The position numbers and the translations under genes were made by a program. Under the pieces are notes generated by a model. The model was given only the letters and a program-made list of their open reading frames with translations, was not told where the DNA came from and searched no databases. Source: JAOAPY01 sp041492185 (GTDB taxonomy: Bacteria; Acidobacteriota; Blastocatellia; Pyrinomonadales; Pyrinomonadaceae). Taken from it: 64,000 nucleotides of DNA. The stretch spans positions 11,599-75,598 of the forward strand of contig JBGPWL010000012.1 of the NCBI GenBank assembly GCA_041492185.1, written 5' to 3'. Shown here piece after piece: positions 36,623-45,824 of the stretch (position 1 is the stretch's first letter; the number at the start of each line of letters is the position of its first letter).

Positions 36623-37138
36623 TTATCCGGCAGTTATAGTGACGTAGTCTTTGCCGCTATAAAATCGCAGGCCATCATTTGCTTTGGCCATCATCAGTGG
36701 CCGCGGTCTTTTCAGTTCGGCATCTTTCATCGTGCCGACTGAGAGAACCCGTTTGCCGGACAGATCCAGAATCTGCATCTTTCCGTCGTCGCTAAAACCA
36801 AATCCGTAGGCGCCGATTCCCAGGTCTGAGCCGTTAATCTTGATCGGCGAATCAGTGATAAAAAACCCTTCGTACTTGGCGCGCACATCGGCTGCGTATC
36901 CGGAAGTGTCGACCAATCCAGCGATGACATAACGCTTGGCACCGAAGCGCGCGGCGGCGGCATTGCGCATTTGCGTCGCGGCGCTCAAGCCCTGGAAATA
37001 AAATCCAGGCGGCACGATCCGCGTCAGTTCAGCGCCGGCAAGCACAGTCACCGAATCCTGGGCTCGAACAATTATCGGCAGCGAACAAGCAATGAGCAAC
37101 GCCAGGCCCACGACAGAATTTCGTCTTAAATTTCTCAT
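36623..37138 (-). CDS. Secreted protein of unknown function
   Basis: A 171-residue protein with signal peptide (VVGLALLIACSLPIIVRAQ), mature part beginning DSVTVLAGAELTRIVPPGFYFQG. Predicted all-beta, no recognised domain. The ATG has gaggag 8 nt ahead. It follows the esterase gene by 47 nt in the same direction, so the two are probably on one transcript. Confidence 0.75.
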   Translation of the reverse strand: MRNLRRNSVVGLALLIACSLPIIVRAQDSVTVLAGAELTRIVPPGFYFQGLSAATQMRNAAAARFGAKRYVIAGLVDTSGYAADVRAKYEGFFITDSPIKINGSDLGIGAYGFGFSDDGKMQILDLSGKRVLSVGTMKDAELKRPRPLMMAKANDGLRFYSGKDYVTITAG

Positions 37139-37185
37139 AGAAAATCTCCTCGTCTAACTGGTAAGAGTTGTAGCGCGCGATTATC

Positions 37186-38070
37186 TTACACTTTTCCCGG
37201 AAAGAGGAATTCAAGTATCTGTTCGACGCGGGCCGCCCAGGCGCGCTCGTTGTGCTCGGCGCCTTCGGCTTCAAAATACTTCAGGTCTTTTCCGAGCCTC
37301 CAACTCTTCTTTATCAGTGTCTCTTTCAATAGCCGCGCGCCATCGACGGTCGCTTGAGTTTCCTTCGCGTCGCGTCCTTCCTTCGTGCCGATGTCCAACC
37401 AGACGCGCAGCGGTTCTTTCGGTAATCTTTCGGTGTAATGCACGATCTGGTTGTCGGCCCACCACACAGCCGGAGAAACCACCGCGATCCGACTAAACAC
37501 GTTAGGATATTTCAGCCCAAGATAGAGCGAGACCAACCCGCCAAGCGAAGAGCCGCCGAGGCCGGTGTGCTTAGCATCCTGGCGCGTTCGATAGGTCGTG
37601 TCGATGAACGGTTTTAGTTCTTCGATTAAGAAACGGCCGTACAGATCGGCTTTGCCGCCCGCTTTGTATTTTGCGTCCTCGGCGGCGGTGTATTCGTTAA
37701 CGCGATCCTTGCCGGTGTTGTAAATGCCGACGATGATCAGCGGCTCAATCTTCCCGGCGAGGATCAGCGTCTGCGCCGTTTCGTCGACGCGCCACTCCTG
37801 TCCGGGAATGTAAGACGTCGCGCCATCGAACAGGTTTTGGCCATCATGCATGTAAAAAACGGAGTAGTGCTTTGTCTTGTTGGCTTCGTAGCCGGGAGGC
37901 AAATATACAATTACGTCGCGATCGTTATTCAGGATCTTTGAATGAAAGTTCTTGTGAAGGCGTATGTCGCCGGTGAGCGTGTGCGGTTGCTGCGCAGCGG
38001 CCGTCAGCCACAACAATACGATGATCGCAGCGACGGATATGATTCGATAACGCGAGTGATTATTTGTCAT
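37186..38070 (-). CDS. Secreted alpha/beta-hydrolase esterase (Fes/feruloyl-esterase D type)
   Basis: A 294-residue exported esterase of the PF00756 family. Signal peptide (IISVAAIIVLLWLTAAAQ). Fold landmarks are VIVYLPPGYEANKTKHYSVF, YMHDGQNLFDG, the nucleophile elbow GLGGSSLGGLVS and the catalytic His in GAEHNERAW; the Asp is probably in VWLDIGTKEG. Members cut feruloyl or acyl esters or siderophore esters. The start is 6 nt after the stop of the DUF3179 selenoprotein candidate, so they are one transcript. Confidence 0.9.
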   Translation of the reverse strand: MTNNHSRYRIISVAAIIVLLWLTAAAQQPHTLTGDIRLHKNFHSKILNNDRDVIVYLPPGYEANKTKHYSVFYMHDGQNLFDGATSYIPGQEWRVDETAQTLILAGKIEPLIIVGIYNTGKDRVNEYTAAEDAKYKAGGKADLYGRFLIEELKPFIDTTYRTRQDAKHTGLGGSSLGGLVSLYLGLKYPNVFSRIAVVSPAVWWADNQIVHYTERLPKEPLRVWLDIGTKEGRDAKETQATVDGARLLKETLIKKSWRLGKDLKYFEAEGAEHNERAWAARVEQILEFLFPGKV

Positions 38071-38076
38071 TCAGCT

Positions 38077-39327
38077 CTAGCGTTCGCCGAGTTGATAAAT
38101 CGTTGTTGCCGGATGGTAGGTCTTCCAGTCAAACCAATAATCGTTGAGCACTGGGATTTTCTTCAATTGCTTTCCGGCAAACGCGCCTCCGATTGCCTTC
38201 CCGGTAAAGTCCCATTCGCTTCCAGTCTCGGCATCAACCAGCCGCAAAGGAGTAGCGTCATGCTTTACGAAGAACTCCAGCTTGCGACCGTCAACGGTTC
38301 TCTCGTAAGCGCGCGCGGATTTCTTGTCATCGCCAAGCATGATCAGGACCGGGACTCCACCGACATCATCGATAATCGGACTTTGCTTTAGCAGCGCAGC
38401 GAACGGATATGCCCTGGCTGATTGGTTCACTGCTATTCCAATGACCAGTGCGCGTGGCTCGAGTGCCGCGCCGAAATTCTCTGAAGTCGTTACGCGCACC
38501 TTTGCCATGAGCTCTTCCCAATTCGCGGGAGCATACTTGCCGGCGCGGGCGACCGCTTCATCAGGTCGCAGCACTCTGCCCTGCGGCTTTTCCTGTTTCC
38601 ACAATCCGAATGTCAGTTCATCGTGAAAGACCGGCCGCAGGTGTTGACCCTTGAGCGGACCAAAGATGGCTTCGCCGGTTACCTGCTGCCACCATGAGCC
38701 GGTCTCTTCATCGCGCATGATGAAATTCTGATTGTTAATTCCGGCGAGATGAAAGTGCAGCACTCGTCCGTTGACTGTCGCTTCCCACACCAGACCGGTG
38801 TGACAGAGCGTTCAATAAGTGGACACGATCGGAGTGCCGCCCACAACGTCCTGGACGACGTGATGATAGGCCATAAGGCGGACCGGATAAGCTACAGCTT
38901 CGCCATTATTCTCCACCGCCAGGATCATGTCCGTGTCGTTAATGAACGGTGCCTCGGTCGCTCTCGCATAGGCAGCATTAGGCAAAGGATTGAACATCCA
39001 CTCGAAATGGTTCTGCCGTGCAAACCAGGTCGAAGCGAGCACCGGCAAGAGGATTACCACGAGCAGAGCTTTCCGCCACCAGCGACGCGAACCGCGCCAC
39101 AACCACGCAACCAACAGCAGGGCAGATATCAAAGCGATGATAGTTACCAACGGAGACCAGCGGCGCATCGCGTAGGATAATTCCAGACCTCGAGTAGTTT
39201 GCGGTGCAAAAGGCCGAATGACCCAGACGGGGACGATTACCATCGCCAGTCCGAGCAGAGCGATTATCAATAATATGATCCACGCCGCTCTACGGCCCAT
39301 GAAGTTAGAGCTGTTGTTACTTGTCAT
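38077..39327 (-). CDS. DUF3179 membrane protein, candidate selenoprotein (in-frame UGA)
   Basis: Read as one 416-residue protein with a single in-frame UGA at 38814-38812 (residue 172). N-terminus: three predicted helices (about 12-33, 58-76 and 86-101). Then a DUF3179 domain: AVAYPVRLMAYHHVVQDVVG, PIVSTY-U-TLCHTGLVWE, and after it GSWWQQVTGEAIFGPLKGQ and ARAYPFAALL. DUF3179 proteins normally have Cys at the UGA position (YCxLC), so UGA turns CxxC into UxxC. A bacterial SECIS-like hairpin follows directly (38779-38810). The ATG has aagga 5 nt ahead. If UGA were a stop, the 171-residue product would end inside the conserved core. Function of DUF3179 is unknown; a UxxC pair suggests redox chemistry. 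Alternative: a recent nonsense mutation. Confidence 0.72.
38779..38810 (-). promoter_or_regulatory. Bacterial SECIS-like element
   Basis: One nucleotide after the UGA codon, the minus strand has lower stem CGCU/AGCG (38810-38807 with 38782-38779), internal loop CUGU/GGA, upper stem CACACC/GGUGUG (38802-38797 with 38791-38786, all paired) and apical loop GGUCU (38796-38792). The E. coli fdhF SECIS also presents a GGUC loop on an upper stem, about 18 nt after its UGA; here the loop begins 15 nt after it. Confidence 0.7.
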
Positions 39328-39544
39328 GCCGTCCTTACGTCGGTGCCACTAGAGTCTAGCCTTTGAATGCATCATATTCGAAAACTCGGATGGGGTCACT
39401 ATTATGATTCACATCTGACGAACCCGGGATGAGCGTTAGACATGACGCTTCTTCAGGGGCGAAGATGTTTTCCGATTGGCGTCCTCACTGAATATCTGTT
39501 GGTGACGCGATTTTGGATTCCCTTGGGAGGATTGTCTTAATTGC

Positions 39545-39877
39545 ATGTCTAAAGCGAAGCGAGTTGGCGTGCTGACCGGCGGCGGAGACGCGCCCGGATT
39601 GAATCCGGCAATCAAAGGCCTGGTCTATCGAGGCTCTGAACTTGGCCTGGAGGTTGTCGGTTTATTCGATGGCTGGAGAAGTTTGTTGAATCCTCTGCCC
39701 GACGTTTTGCCACTCAACCGCGAAGCGGTGCGTCGTTGGGATCGCGACGGCGGAACAAATCTCGGCTCCTCGCGAACGAATCCGTTTAGGCAGTTAACGG
39801 AAGACGGAGAGGCCATGGGATCCGAAATCAATAACCGCCACTGCCGACTTTCCATCATAGACCTTATAACCCAATAA
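39545..39877 (+). pseudogene. 6-phosphofructokinase remnant (N-terminal ~85 residues)
   Basis: The first part is plainly PFK (PF00365): VGVLTGGGDAPGLNPAIKGL (ATP-binding GGGDAPG), GLFDGWRSLL and GGTNLGSSRTNPF. Homology stops after about residue 85 (QLTEDGE); about 25 unrelated residues follow before a stop, and the rest of the enzyme, including the GGDDT catalytic region, is absent downstream. A gggagga Shine-Dalgarno remains 14 nt before the ATG. A full PFK is about 340 or more residues, so this is a 3'-deleted relic and cannot be active. Confidence 0.85.
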
Positions 39878-39986
39878 AAACCGGAGCGGATTGCACCCAA
39901 TCGATTTATTAATCTGGCTTATGTGCTACACGCTTTTTACGACATCTGGCAAAGATGTGATAGTCGGCGGGCTGACAGAACGCAGA

Positions 39987-41249
39987 TCACTCCACTTGCT
40001 GGAGGTTCAAGTTGATCCGCACACCGTTGACCAACACAACACTTTGGTTGATCAGGTCCTGGTTCGTAATGTCTGCGTTTGCGAACTTGCGCAAGCCTTT
40101 GACCGGACACACGAACTCGAGCGCTTCGGACGAGTGTCCGGTAGGTGAAGTCAAGTCATTGATAATGGTGATGTCGAGGCCACCAAGTTCCGCATCCTCT
40201 GGAACGCGTTCAAGGATTGACTTCAGTTGCGGCGCCAGAAAGAGATCAAAACTACGCGCCGCTCGCTTGTAGATCGACGTAGCTTCTTTATCGAACGTAT
40301 TCGGGTTCCGGAGCGTCAACTGAAGAACTATCTGGTTGCGGAAAACTGCAAACGAGGGCGCCGCATATTGCACGAAGTGATAGTTGGCCAAACCCGCAGC
40401 GGCCAGGGTTTCGAGCTGGGACTTGTATTTCGCCTCGAGACGTTCCGCATCGGCCTGAGTACGCACTGGTGCGGCTCTATCTGGTATCTGGACGCTTGTG
40501 CTTTCGGAAGTTGCACTCGTGTCCTCTCCAGTTCGCCCGGAATTCGTTGCGGCCGTTGCTGGTCGTTTCACCGATCGTTGAAGTGTTGCAACGTCCAAGG
40601 GCTCGCTTCCGGAGAGCGCCAAACCAAATGGCTTTCCGTTAAGAAAAATCTCTGAGCGGTTCAGCAGTTCTTGGCGCTCTGAGTCAGTTGGTGCCTTGGC
40701 ATAGCGCAAAGCATCGGCCTTACTTAGGACGGCGACCAGGATTTCCTTCCCTTCGTATTCATAATGCGGGGCCTTGCGGCGGACGTGGTAACCGATCTCG
40801 AAGCCCACCGCGTCGAAGCTATCAGAGACTTTGAAGTAACCGGGCAGGACCTCCAGGATTTGATAGACAACATCATTGAAGACCCGGCTGCTACGCTGAT
40901 TGGCCGTCAGACGATCGGCATCGAACGCGGCCGCGTAGTTTCCCGTCACCTTTAAGACGACCTGATCGTGGAAGTTGACAAATTCCAAGCCGCGCCCATC
41001 GACGGCGGTTTGCGTTTTATTGTCCAACCCGACATAGCGATTCGGCGAAAAAGGAAAAGCGTATGTCAGCAACGGTATCGTGCGATTAATGGCAATAAGC
41101 TTAGTCAGGTGTGCCTGCTCGAGGGCTTTGAGTTGAGGATTGCGAATTTCCGCGGGACTGACCTGCGCAGAGCTCCGTGCGGACCCAAAGAGCAGTAACA
41201 GGGTGCAGGTTGCAATGAACGCGGCGGTTGATTTGCTTTTTAATTTCAT
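39987..41249 (-). CDS. Secreted protein of unknown function, end of the bc-complex operon
   Basis: A 420-residue protein with signal peptide (AAFIATCTLLLLFGSARSSA). No recognised domain: an N-terminal alpha/beta part, a Ser/Thr-rich linker at about 235-260 (TAATNSGRTGEDTSATSEST), then a second folded part with a single Cys (FVCPVKGL). The ATG is 2 nt after the stop of the lipoprotein cytochrome gene and has ggaga ahead, so it belongs to the operon. It may be an accessory or assembly factor of the electron-transfer complex; that is inferred from position only. Confidence 0.78.
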   Translation of the reverse strand: MKLKSKSTAAFIATCTLLLLFGSARSSAQVSPAEIRNPQLKALEQAHLTKLIAINRTIPLLTYAFPFSPNRYVGLDNKTQTAVDGRGLEFVNFHDQVVLKVTGNYAAAFDADRLTANQRSSRVFNDVVYQILEVLPGYFKVSDSFDAVGFEIGYHVRRKAPHYEYEGKEILVAVLSKADALRYAKAPTDSERQELLNRSEIFLNGKPFGLALSGSEPLDVATLQRSVKRPATAATNSGRTGEDTSATSESTSVQIPDRAAPVRTQADAERLEAKYKSQLETLAAAGLANYHFVQYAAPSFAVFRNQIVLQLTLRNPNTFDKEATSIYKRAARSFDLFLAPQLKSILERVPEDAELGGLDITIINDLTSPTGHSSEALEFVCPVKGLRKFANADITNQDLINQSVVLVNGVRINLNLQQVE

Positions 41250-41251
41250 GA

Positions 41252-41743
41252 CTATTTCTCCGGGTATTGCGACGCGGTCCGAGCGGGAGTTTTATACGGT
41301 GGTTCAGCAACCGCCCGAGCATAGTCTATAACCGCTCGGATCTCGTCGTGCGTTAGTGTTTGTCCCCAAGCTGGCATCATGGCCGATTTCCCCATCGCGC
41401 TGCCACCGAGCGTGATGGTGTTCTGCATAAACTCATCGCTCAGGGAATTGAATGTTTGACCATCATTGATGAGTGGCGGAGTGGGAGTCAGGTTTGATCG
41501 GTTAGAAGGTCCGGCGGGAGTTTCGGCGGCGTGACACCAGACACAGTTGTTATTAAATATGCGCTTGCCCTGGGCTTGCCGGTAACTGAGTGAAATCAGG
41601 CGTCGTGCATCATTGGAACTCTGCTCCACGTCGTAGGCGTTCAAGAGCGGAGTAGCCGGCGCAACCGCAGGCTTGTGTTGACACGATAATAGAATAGCGA
41701 TCGCTGGGATGATTAATAACAGGATAGAGCGTCGCCACTTCAT
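41252..41743 (-). CDS. Lipoprotein cytochrome c, monohaem
   Basis: A 163-residue periplasmic lipoprotein. Type II signal peptide with lipobox LLSC (Cys about 20), then a class I cytochrome domain: GKRIFNNNCVWCHAAE (CxxCH) and SAMMPAWGQTLTHDEI with the Met ligand. The start overlaps the octahaem gene's stop (ATGA), which indicates translational coupling. Probable electron shuttle for the bc-type complex encoded just upstream. Confidence 0.92.
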   Translation of the reverse strand: MKWRRSILLLIIPAIAILLSCQHKPAVAPATPLLNAYDVEQSSNDARRLISLSYRQAQGKRIFNNNCVWCHAAETPAGPSNRSNLTPTPPLINDGQTFNSLSDEFMQNTITLGGSAMGKSAMMPAWGQTLTHDEIRAVIDYARAVAEPPYKTPARTASQYPEK

Positions 41744-43869
41744 TGTGCTCCTCCTCGTGTCTTAGTCGCGGCCCTGGTTTTAACTTGCGGCGGGGCTTTC
41801 TGTTTGAGCGCCAGCACATAAGCTGTCAATGCGTGTACCTCTTGATCGGTAAAGCTGCGACGCGGTTCAATGGTTCCTGGGACCAGCGCCTGAGGATTCT
41901 TCAGCCACGCTTCGATCCAGGCGGCATTCAACCAGTTCCCGGCATCGTTGAGGCTCGGCCCCACGTATCCACCCGAAGAACCGATCGTGTGGCAATTGTT
42001 GCATTGATACTTCACCTCAAAAAGTTGCTTCCCCATCTCCACCATCTGCGGCGTGAATTGCTTCTGGTCAACGGCGGACAGCTTCACACTCGGGCTCTGC
42101 ATAACCATTCCTAAGTAATCCGCAATTATGGCTGCCTCCTGGTCCGTCATATTGAATTGCGGCATACGAAAGATGAGCGTTGGGCGCAGAGTCTGAGGGT
42201 TCTTCATGAAATCTACCATCCACTGACGTTGTGCTCTGCTGCCTTCAAAAGAAAGATCGGGCGCGAGCGTCCCACCATCACCGTTGAAGCGATGACAGAC
42301 TGCACACTTGTAACGATCGTAAAGCTCACCGAAGGCTCCGGCCGGACGAAACTCTCCCTGGGATCGCGGCACTATGAGTCGCGCGAGGCTGCTGTTAGCA
42401 GGGCTACCTGTCATGCTCAGCAACGCGGTGGTGATCGCGTCTAAGTTTGTTGGAGTCAGACGATATTGCGGCATCCGTGCTGCTGGATTCACCGACAGCG
42501 GATCGGTAATCTTCGCTTGAATGTAGGCAATAAGATTCCGCGGAGTATTCGAGTTACCAAATTCAAGTTGTGAAACGTTTTTGCTGCCGAGGCTCGCAAG
42601 GTCTGGACCGAAATCCTTTTGTGGGCCAACACCCTGGATCGCGTGGCAACTGGCGCAGCCCTTTTCGAGGAATAGTCGCTGACCAAGCTGGGTCTCATCG
42701 CGCGTCGGTTCCTCAAGTGAAGGGACGTTGCTCAAAAGATCCGGGTCAGTCAATTTCGTGTTGATGTATTGCGTTACTTTGTAGAGATCTTCATCCGACC
42801 ACCCGTACCGCGGCATTAAGGCGTGCGGCAAGTCGCTCTGCGGATTGCGCAACCAGGCGATTAGCCAATCGGGATTAACCTTGCTCCCAACCTTAGTAAG
42901 TTCTGGTCCAATATCGCCGCCAATCAATTTTGTTTCTTCGCCGCGCGTAACTAAAAGAGAGTGGCAGGTAGTGCAGAACATTTGGCGAAAACGCATTTCG
43001 CCCTGGTCCACCAAGTCGGAGCTCTTTTGCAAGAACGCCACTACGCGAGGGTCGAATTTGTAAGGCTCTGTGGGACGGGCTTTGAGTGTCGTTAGGTAGG
43101 CCGACAGCGCTCTGATTTCCTGATCAGTCAAACGGAACTGGGGCATCCGCGGCTCTGCTTCGGTCTCGTAACCGTCGACGACTGTGTTGCCCGAAGCGTC
43201 GACAACCGTATGCGGTTCTTTGAGCCACTTATAAATCCATCGGCGATTCAGCTTGTTACCTACATTGCTCAAGTCTGGGCCCAGCATTGCCGGCCGCTCG
43301 ATGTCTTGCAGATGATGACAGCCAATGCAGTTTAGTTGAGATAGAAGCTCGCGGCCTCGATCGAGCTTCGGCGTTTGTGGCAAGTTCGCACGATGGCACA
43401 CCCCGCACGAGGCCTGAATAAATTTGATCGGCAACAGTGGCTGCTCCCAGGCCAGGGTTGTTTCGTGGGCTTCTGACATCTCCGTCGCCGGCCCCTGGCC
43501 TCGATGACAGATTACACAGCCCCATTTCTTGACATCGTGCGGGACATCTGGATGAGCTCGAAACGGTTGTGGCACGGACGGGTCGCGGAGGCTGGCTTGC
43601 GCGATGCCCTGATGGCAGGTAGTGCAACGATCAACCACTCGCATTTCAGGCAGCCATATTTGATCGATGCCGGGATGAAAATCTGCTAACAGGCGTTTAC
43701 TTTCTGGCCGGGCCTGAGCATAGCTAACATAATCTTTCTCATATCGCTTCCAGGACTGGAAGTAATCCCTAACCGGTGAAACAGCGAGCACTACCACAAA
43801 GGCTACGCTTACCAGCGCGAATGTCGCTCGCAGCCGCGTTGAAATCTTTCCCATCTTCTCCGCCGTCAT
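41740..43869 (-). CDS. Membrane-anchored octahaem cytochrome c
   Basis: A 709-residue protein with one N-terminal helix (FALVSVAFVVVLAVSPV) and eight CxxCH sites at about residues 82, 118, 155, 181, 299, 405, 522 and 623. The last five belong to repeated class I-type domains with Met-containing motifs (RMPQFRLTDQE, LMPRYGWSDED, RMPQYRLTPTN, RMPQFNMTDQE). It replaces the usual cytochrome c1 of a bc complex: the gene starts 1 nt after the cytochrome b C-terminal subunit. It would carry electrons from the Rieske/cytochrome b core to periplasmic acceptors along a multihaem wire. Confidence 0.93.
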   Translation of the reverse strand: MTAEKMGKISTRLRATFALVSVAFVVVLAVSPVRDYFQSWKRYEKDYVSYAQARPESKRLLADFHPGIDQIWLPEMRVVDRCTTCHQGIAQASLRDPSVPQPFRAHPDVPHDVKKWGCVICHRGQGPATEMSEAHETTLAWEQPLLPIKFIQASCGVCHRANLPQTPKLDRGRELLSQLNCIGCHHLQDIERPAMLGPDLSNVGNKLNRRWIYKWLKEPHTVVDASGNTVVDGYETEAEPRMPQFRLTDQEIRALSAYLTTLKARPTEPYKFDPRVVAFLQKSSDLVDQGEMRFRQMFCTTCHSLLVTRGEETKLIGGDIGPELTKVGSKVNPDWLIAWLRNPQSDLPHALMPRYGWSDEDLYKVTQYINTKLTDPDLLSNVPSLEEPTRDETQLGQRLFLEKGCASCHAIQGVGPQKDFGPDLASLGSKNVSQLEFGNSNTPRNLIAYIQAKITDPLSVNPAARMPQYRLTPTNLDAITTALLSMTGSPANSSLARLIVPRSQGEFRPAGAFGELYDRYKCAVCHRFNGDGGTLAPDLSFEGSRAQRQWMVDFMKNPQTLRPTLIFRMPQFNMTDQEAAIIADYLGMVMQSPSVKLSAVDQKQFTPQMVEMGKQLFEVKYQCNNCHTIGSSGGYVGPSLNDAGNWLNAAWIEAWLKNPQALVPGTIEPRRSFTDQEVHALTAYVLALKQKAPPQVKTRAATKTRGGAQ

Positions 43870-43870
43870 G

Positions 43871-44572
43871 TCATCTCCACGGCCAGACCCAGGACCAACC
43901 TGGACCTCGGAAAAAAGTTCCCACGATCGTCAAGGTCAGCGAGACAGCAATAAACCAGGTCATCACCCACCACGACAAAGGCCGCGTGCGCAGGAATCTG
44001 ACCAATCTCTGCGGCCTCTCCAATTGGAAGAAAGAAACAACAGTCAACCCAGCGATGGCTACCGTGGGCAGGATCACAGTCCAAGCTCGATAGAGCCCCA
44101 GAAAAATAAGCAGCAATGCAACTGACACAATGAAGATCAGCAATCGTCGCGAGCGATCTGCGGCCCAAAGCGGCCCACCTTTAATGTTCACGTTGAAGTA
44201 TGGAATTACCACCAGAGCAACAACCACCAAGGTGGGAATCACGATGCCCGCCACCAGGGGTGGAAAGTAGTGGAGCAACTCTTGCAGGCCCAGAAAGTAC
44301 CAGGGAGCTTTGGCGGGATTCGGCGTCACCAGCGGGTTCGCCAACTGTTCAAGCGGCGCATCCCAAACCAGGGAGACAACCACCAGCAGTATTGTCAGAA
44401 CTTCAAAGGCAATCAGACCACGCAGGATGAGCTGCGGATAAGACATCAATTGCTTCTCTGCCCTCGCCCTGACTTTGGCCGAGGTCTTCGGAGTGATGAA
44501 GACAACCCGCTGCGGGGCCTTGAGCGCGTTTGATCCGATTCCCGCCTCGAATTTATTGTTTGTCTCGCTCAT
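43871..44572 (-). CDS. Cytochrome b C-terminal subunit (subunit IV/PetD-like)
   Basis: A 233-residue integral membrane protein corresponding to the C-terminal half of cytochrome b. The PWYFLGLQELLHYF segment resembles the PEWY quinol-site region, written here as NPAKAPWYFLG, so the strict PEWY Glu is missing. Three canonical helices are followed by two or more extra ones (LLIFIVSVALLLIFLGLY, WWVMTWFIAVSLTLTIVG). The start overlaps the cytochrome b gene's end by 20 nt. Together they form the split b6f-style core. Confidence 0.9.
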   Translation of the reverse strand: MSETNNKFEAGIGSNALKAPQRVVFITPKTSAKVRARAEKQLMSYPQLILRGLIAFEVLTILLVVVSLVWDAPLEQLANPLVTPNPAKAPWYFLGLQELLHYFPPLVAGIVIPTLVVVALVVIPYFNVNIKGGPLWAADRSRRLLIFIVSVALLLIFLGLYRAWTVILPTVAIAGLTVVSFFQLERPQRLVRFLRTRPLSWWVMTWFIAVSLTLTIVGTFFRGPGWSWVWPWR

Positions 44573-45308
44573 CGCTCTCACCAACCGTCAAGCCGCCATC
44601 CTTCTGAATGCGCCAGAAGTGAACCGCAATAAACAGAAACGCCACCAACGGAAGAATCACGCAGTGCAGCACATAGAAACGCAGCAGAGCATTCTCGCCT
44701 ACAAGATTTCCGCCCAGTAACACATAACGCAGTTGCGGACCAGCAAACGGCGCCGAGGCGAGGATGTTGGTGCCTACAGTGATGGCCCAGAAAGCCAACT
44801 GGTCCCACGGCAGCAAGTACCCGGTGTAACTCAGGAATAGAGTGAGCAGCAGTAGCACCACGCCGATGGCCCAGTTAAATTCATGTGGCGGCCGGTAGCC
44901 TCCACGGTAGAAAACGTGGAACATGTGCCAGAACACTGCAATCACCATGATGTGCGCTGCCACGCGGTGCAGGTTGCGCAGAAAAACGCCATTGGAAACG
45001 ACAAACCTCAGGTCTTTCATGTCGAGGTACGCCTGTGGGACTGCAGGATGGTAATAGAACATCAGCAAGACGCCTGTTAACGTTAGGACCACAAACAGAA
45101 AGAAAGAGATCGAACCCAGGTAATAAGTGGCGCGCACTCGCAGGGATTGTTGTCGAACTTTGACGGGCAGCAGGTGCAGAAAGACATTACCGAAGATCGC
45201 CAGACTGCGCGTCCGGTTAGTGCGAGCTGGACCACGGCGAAAAATCGATCTCCAGGCTCGCGTTGCCCGCAAGCGATTCATGGTTTGCTCGAGAGTTGTT
45301 GTTGTCAT
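44553..45308 (-). CDS. Cytochrome b6-like N-terminal subunit
   Basis: A 251-residue membrane protein with the two haem-b ligand pairs: NLHRVAAHIMVIAVFWHMFH on helix B and LRFYVLHCVILPLVAFLFIAVHFW on helix D. GVLLMFYYHPAVPQAYLDMK and SYTGYLLPWDQLAFWA are the standard Qi/Qo-side segments of bc1/b6f. It follows the Rieske gene by 9 nt. It oxidises quinol together with the Rieske protein and contributes to proton motive force. Confidence 0.95.
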   Translation of the reverse strand: MTTTTLEQTMNRLRATRAWRSIFRRGPARTNRTRSLAIFGNVFLHLLPVKVRQQSLRVRATYYLGSISFFLFVVLTLTGVLLMFYYHPAVPQAYLDMKDLRFVVSNGVFLRNLHRVAAHIMVIAVFWHMFHVFYRGGYRPPHEFNWAIGVVLLLLTLFLSYTGYLLPWDQLAFWAITVGTNILASAPFAGPQLRYVLLGGNLVGENALLRFYVLHCVILPLVAFLFIAVHFWRIQKDGGLTVGESDERDKQ

Positions 45309-45317
45309 AACTGGCCT

Positions 45318-45824
45318 TCAAACTCTCAATGCCTGTCCTGCCTTTATGGTTTCCAGCTTGTCCACCAGAAGTTCACCGTCCGGAGTGAGTGTGATAGCGA
45401 AGTGTGGCAGCGATCGCGGCGCGGGACCTTCAACCTTAGTGCCGTCGCTTTTGAATTTGCTGCCGTGGCACGGACACGCAATCAAATTCGCCTCGGGCTT
45501 CCACTGAGTATTGCAGCCCAAATGAGTGCAGATCGCAGATACCGCATAGAAGCCGTCTCCGGTACGCACGATATAGACCTGCTGGTCCGGCATATAGGTA
45601 ACGGAATCGAGTGGATATAGATCTGGAGTACCGGCGCGAAAGTTCATGGACGGCTCGAACAAAGCATTTGGCAGAAGGTAGCGATAGGACACAACCACCG
45701 CGCCCAACCCAGCAATGCCGAAAGCGCCCCCGGCGATCAAGTTGAAGAAATCACGGCGGCCAATTTCTTCGCGTTCAGATTCCACCGGCGTTCCGGGTAT
45801 CGCTGTCGACGCAATGTCGCTCAT
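45318..45824 (-). CDS. Rieske [2Fe-2S] protein of the bc-type complex
   Basis: A 168-residue protein with Tat-like N-terminus (RRDFFNLIAGGAFGIAGLGAV; twin Arg) that doubles as membrane anchor, then a Rieske fold with cluster ligands in ICTHLGC and CPCHGSKF. Start chosen at MSDIAST because ggagg lies 9 nt ahead and the ATG overlaps the upstream TGA (ATGA); the longer frame of 38 codons is unsupported. Takes electrons from quinol at cytochrome b and passes them to the multihaem cytochrome. Confidence 0.95.
   Translation of the reverse strand: MSDIASTAIPGTPVESEREEIGRRDFFNLIAGGAFGIAGLGAVVVSYRYLLPNALFEPSMNFRAGTPDLYPLDSVTYMPDQQVYIVRTGDGFYAVSAICTHLGCNTQWKPEANLIACPCHGSKFKSDGTKVEGPAPRSLPHFAITLTPDGELLVDKLETIKAGQALRV

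Noticed and set aside
38077..38790. Separate 237-residue gene starting at a GTG
   Set aside because: It starts in the middle of a DUF3179 domain and is in frame with the ORF before the UGA; one gene with an internal UGA explains both better.
38812..39327. Complete 171-residue membrane protein ending at UGA
   Set aside because: The conserved DUF3179 core is cut at the Cys position, and the rest continues in frame downstream.
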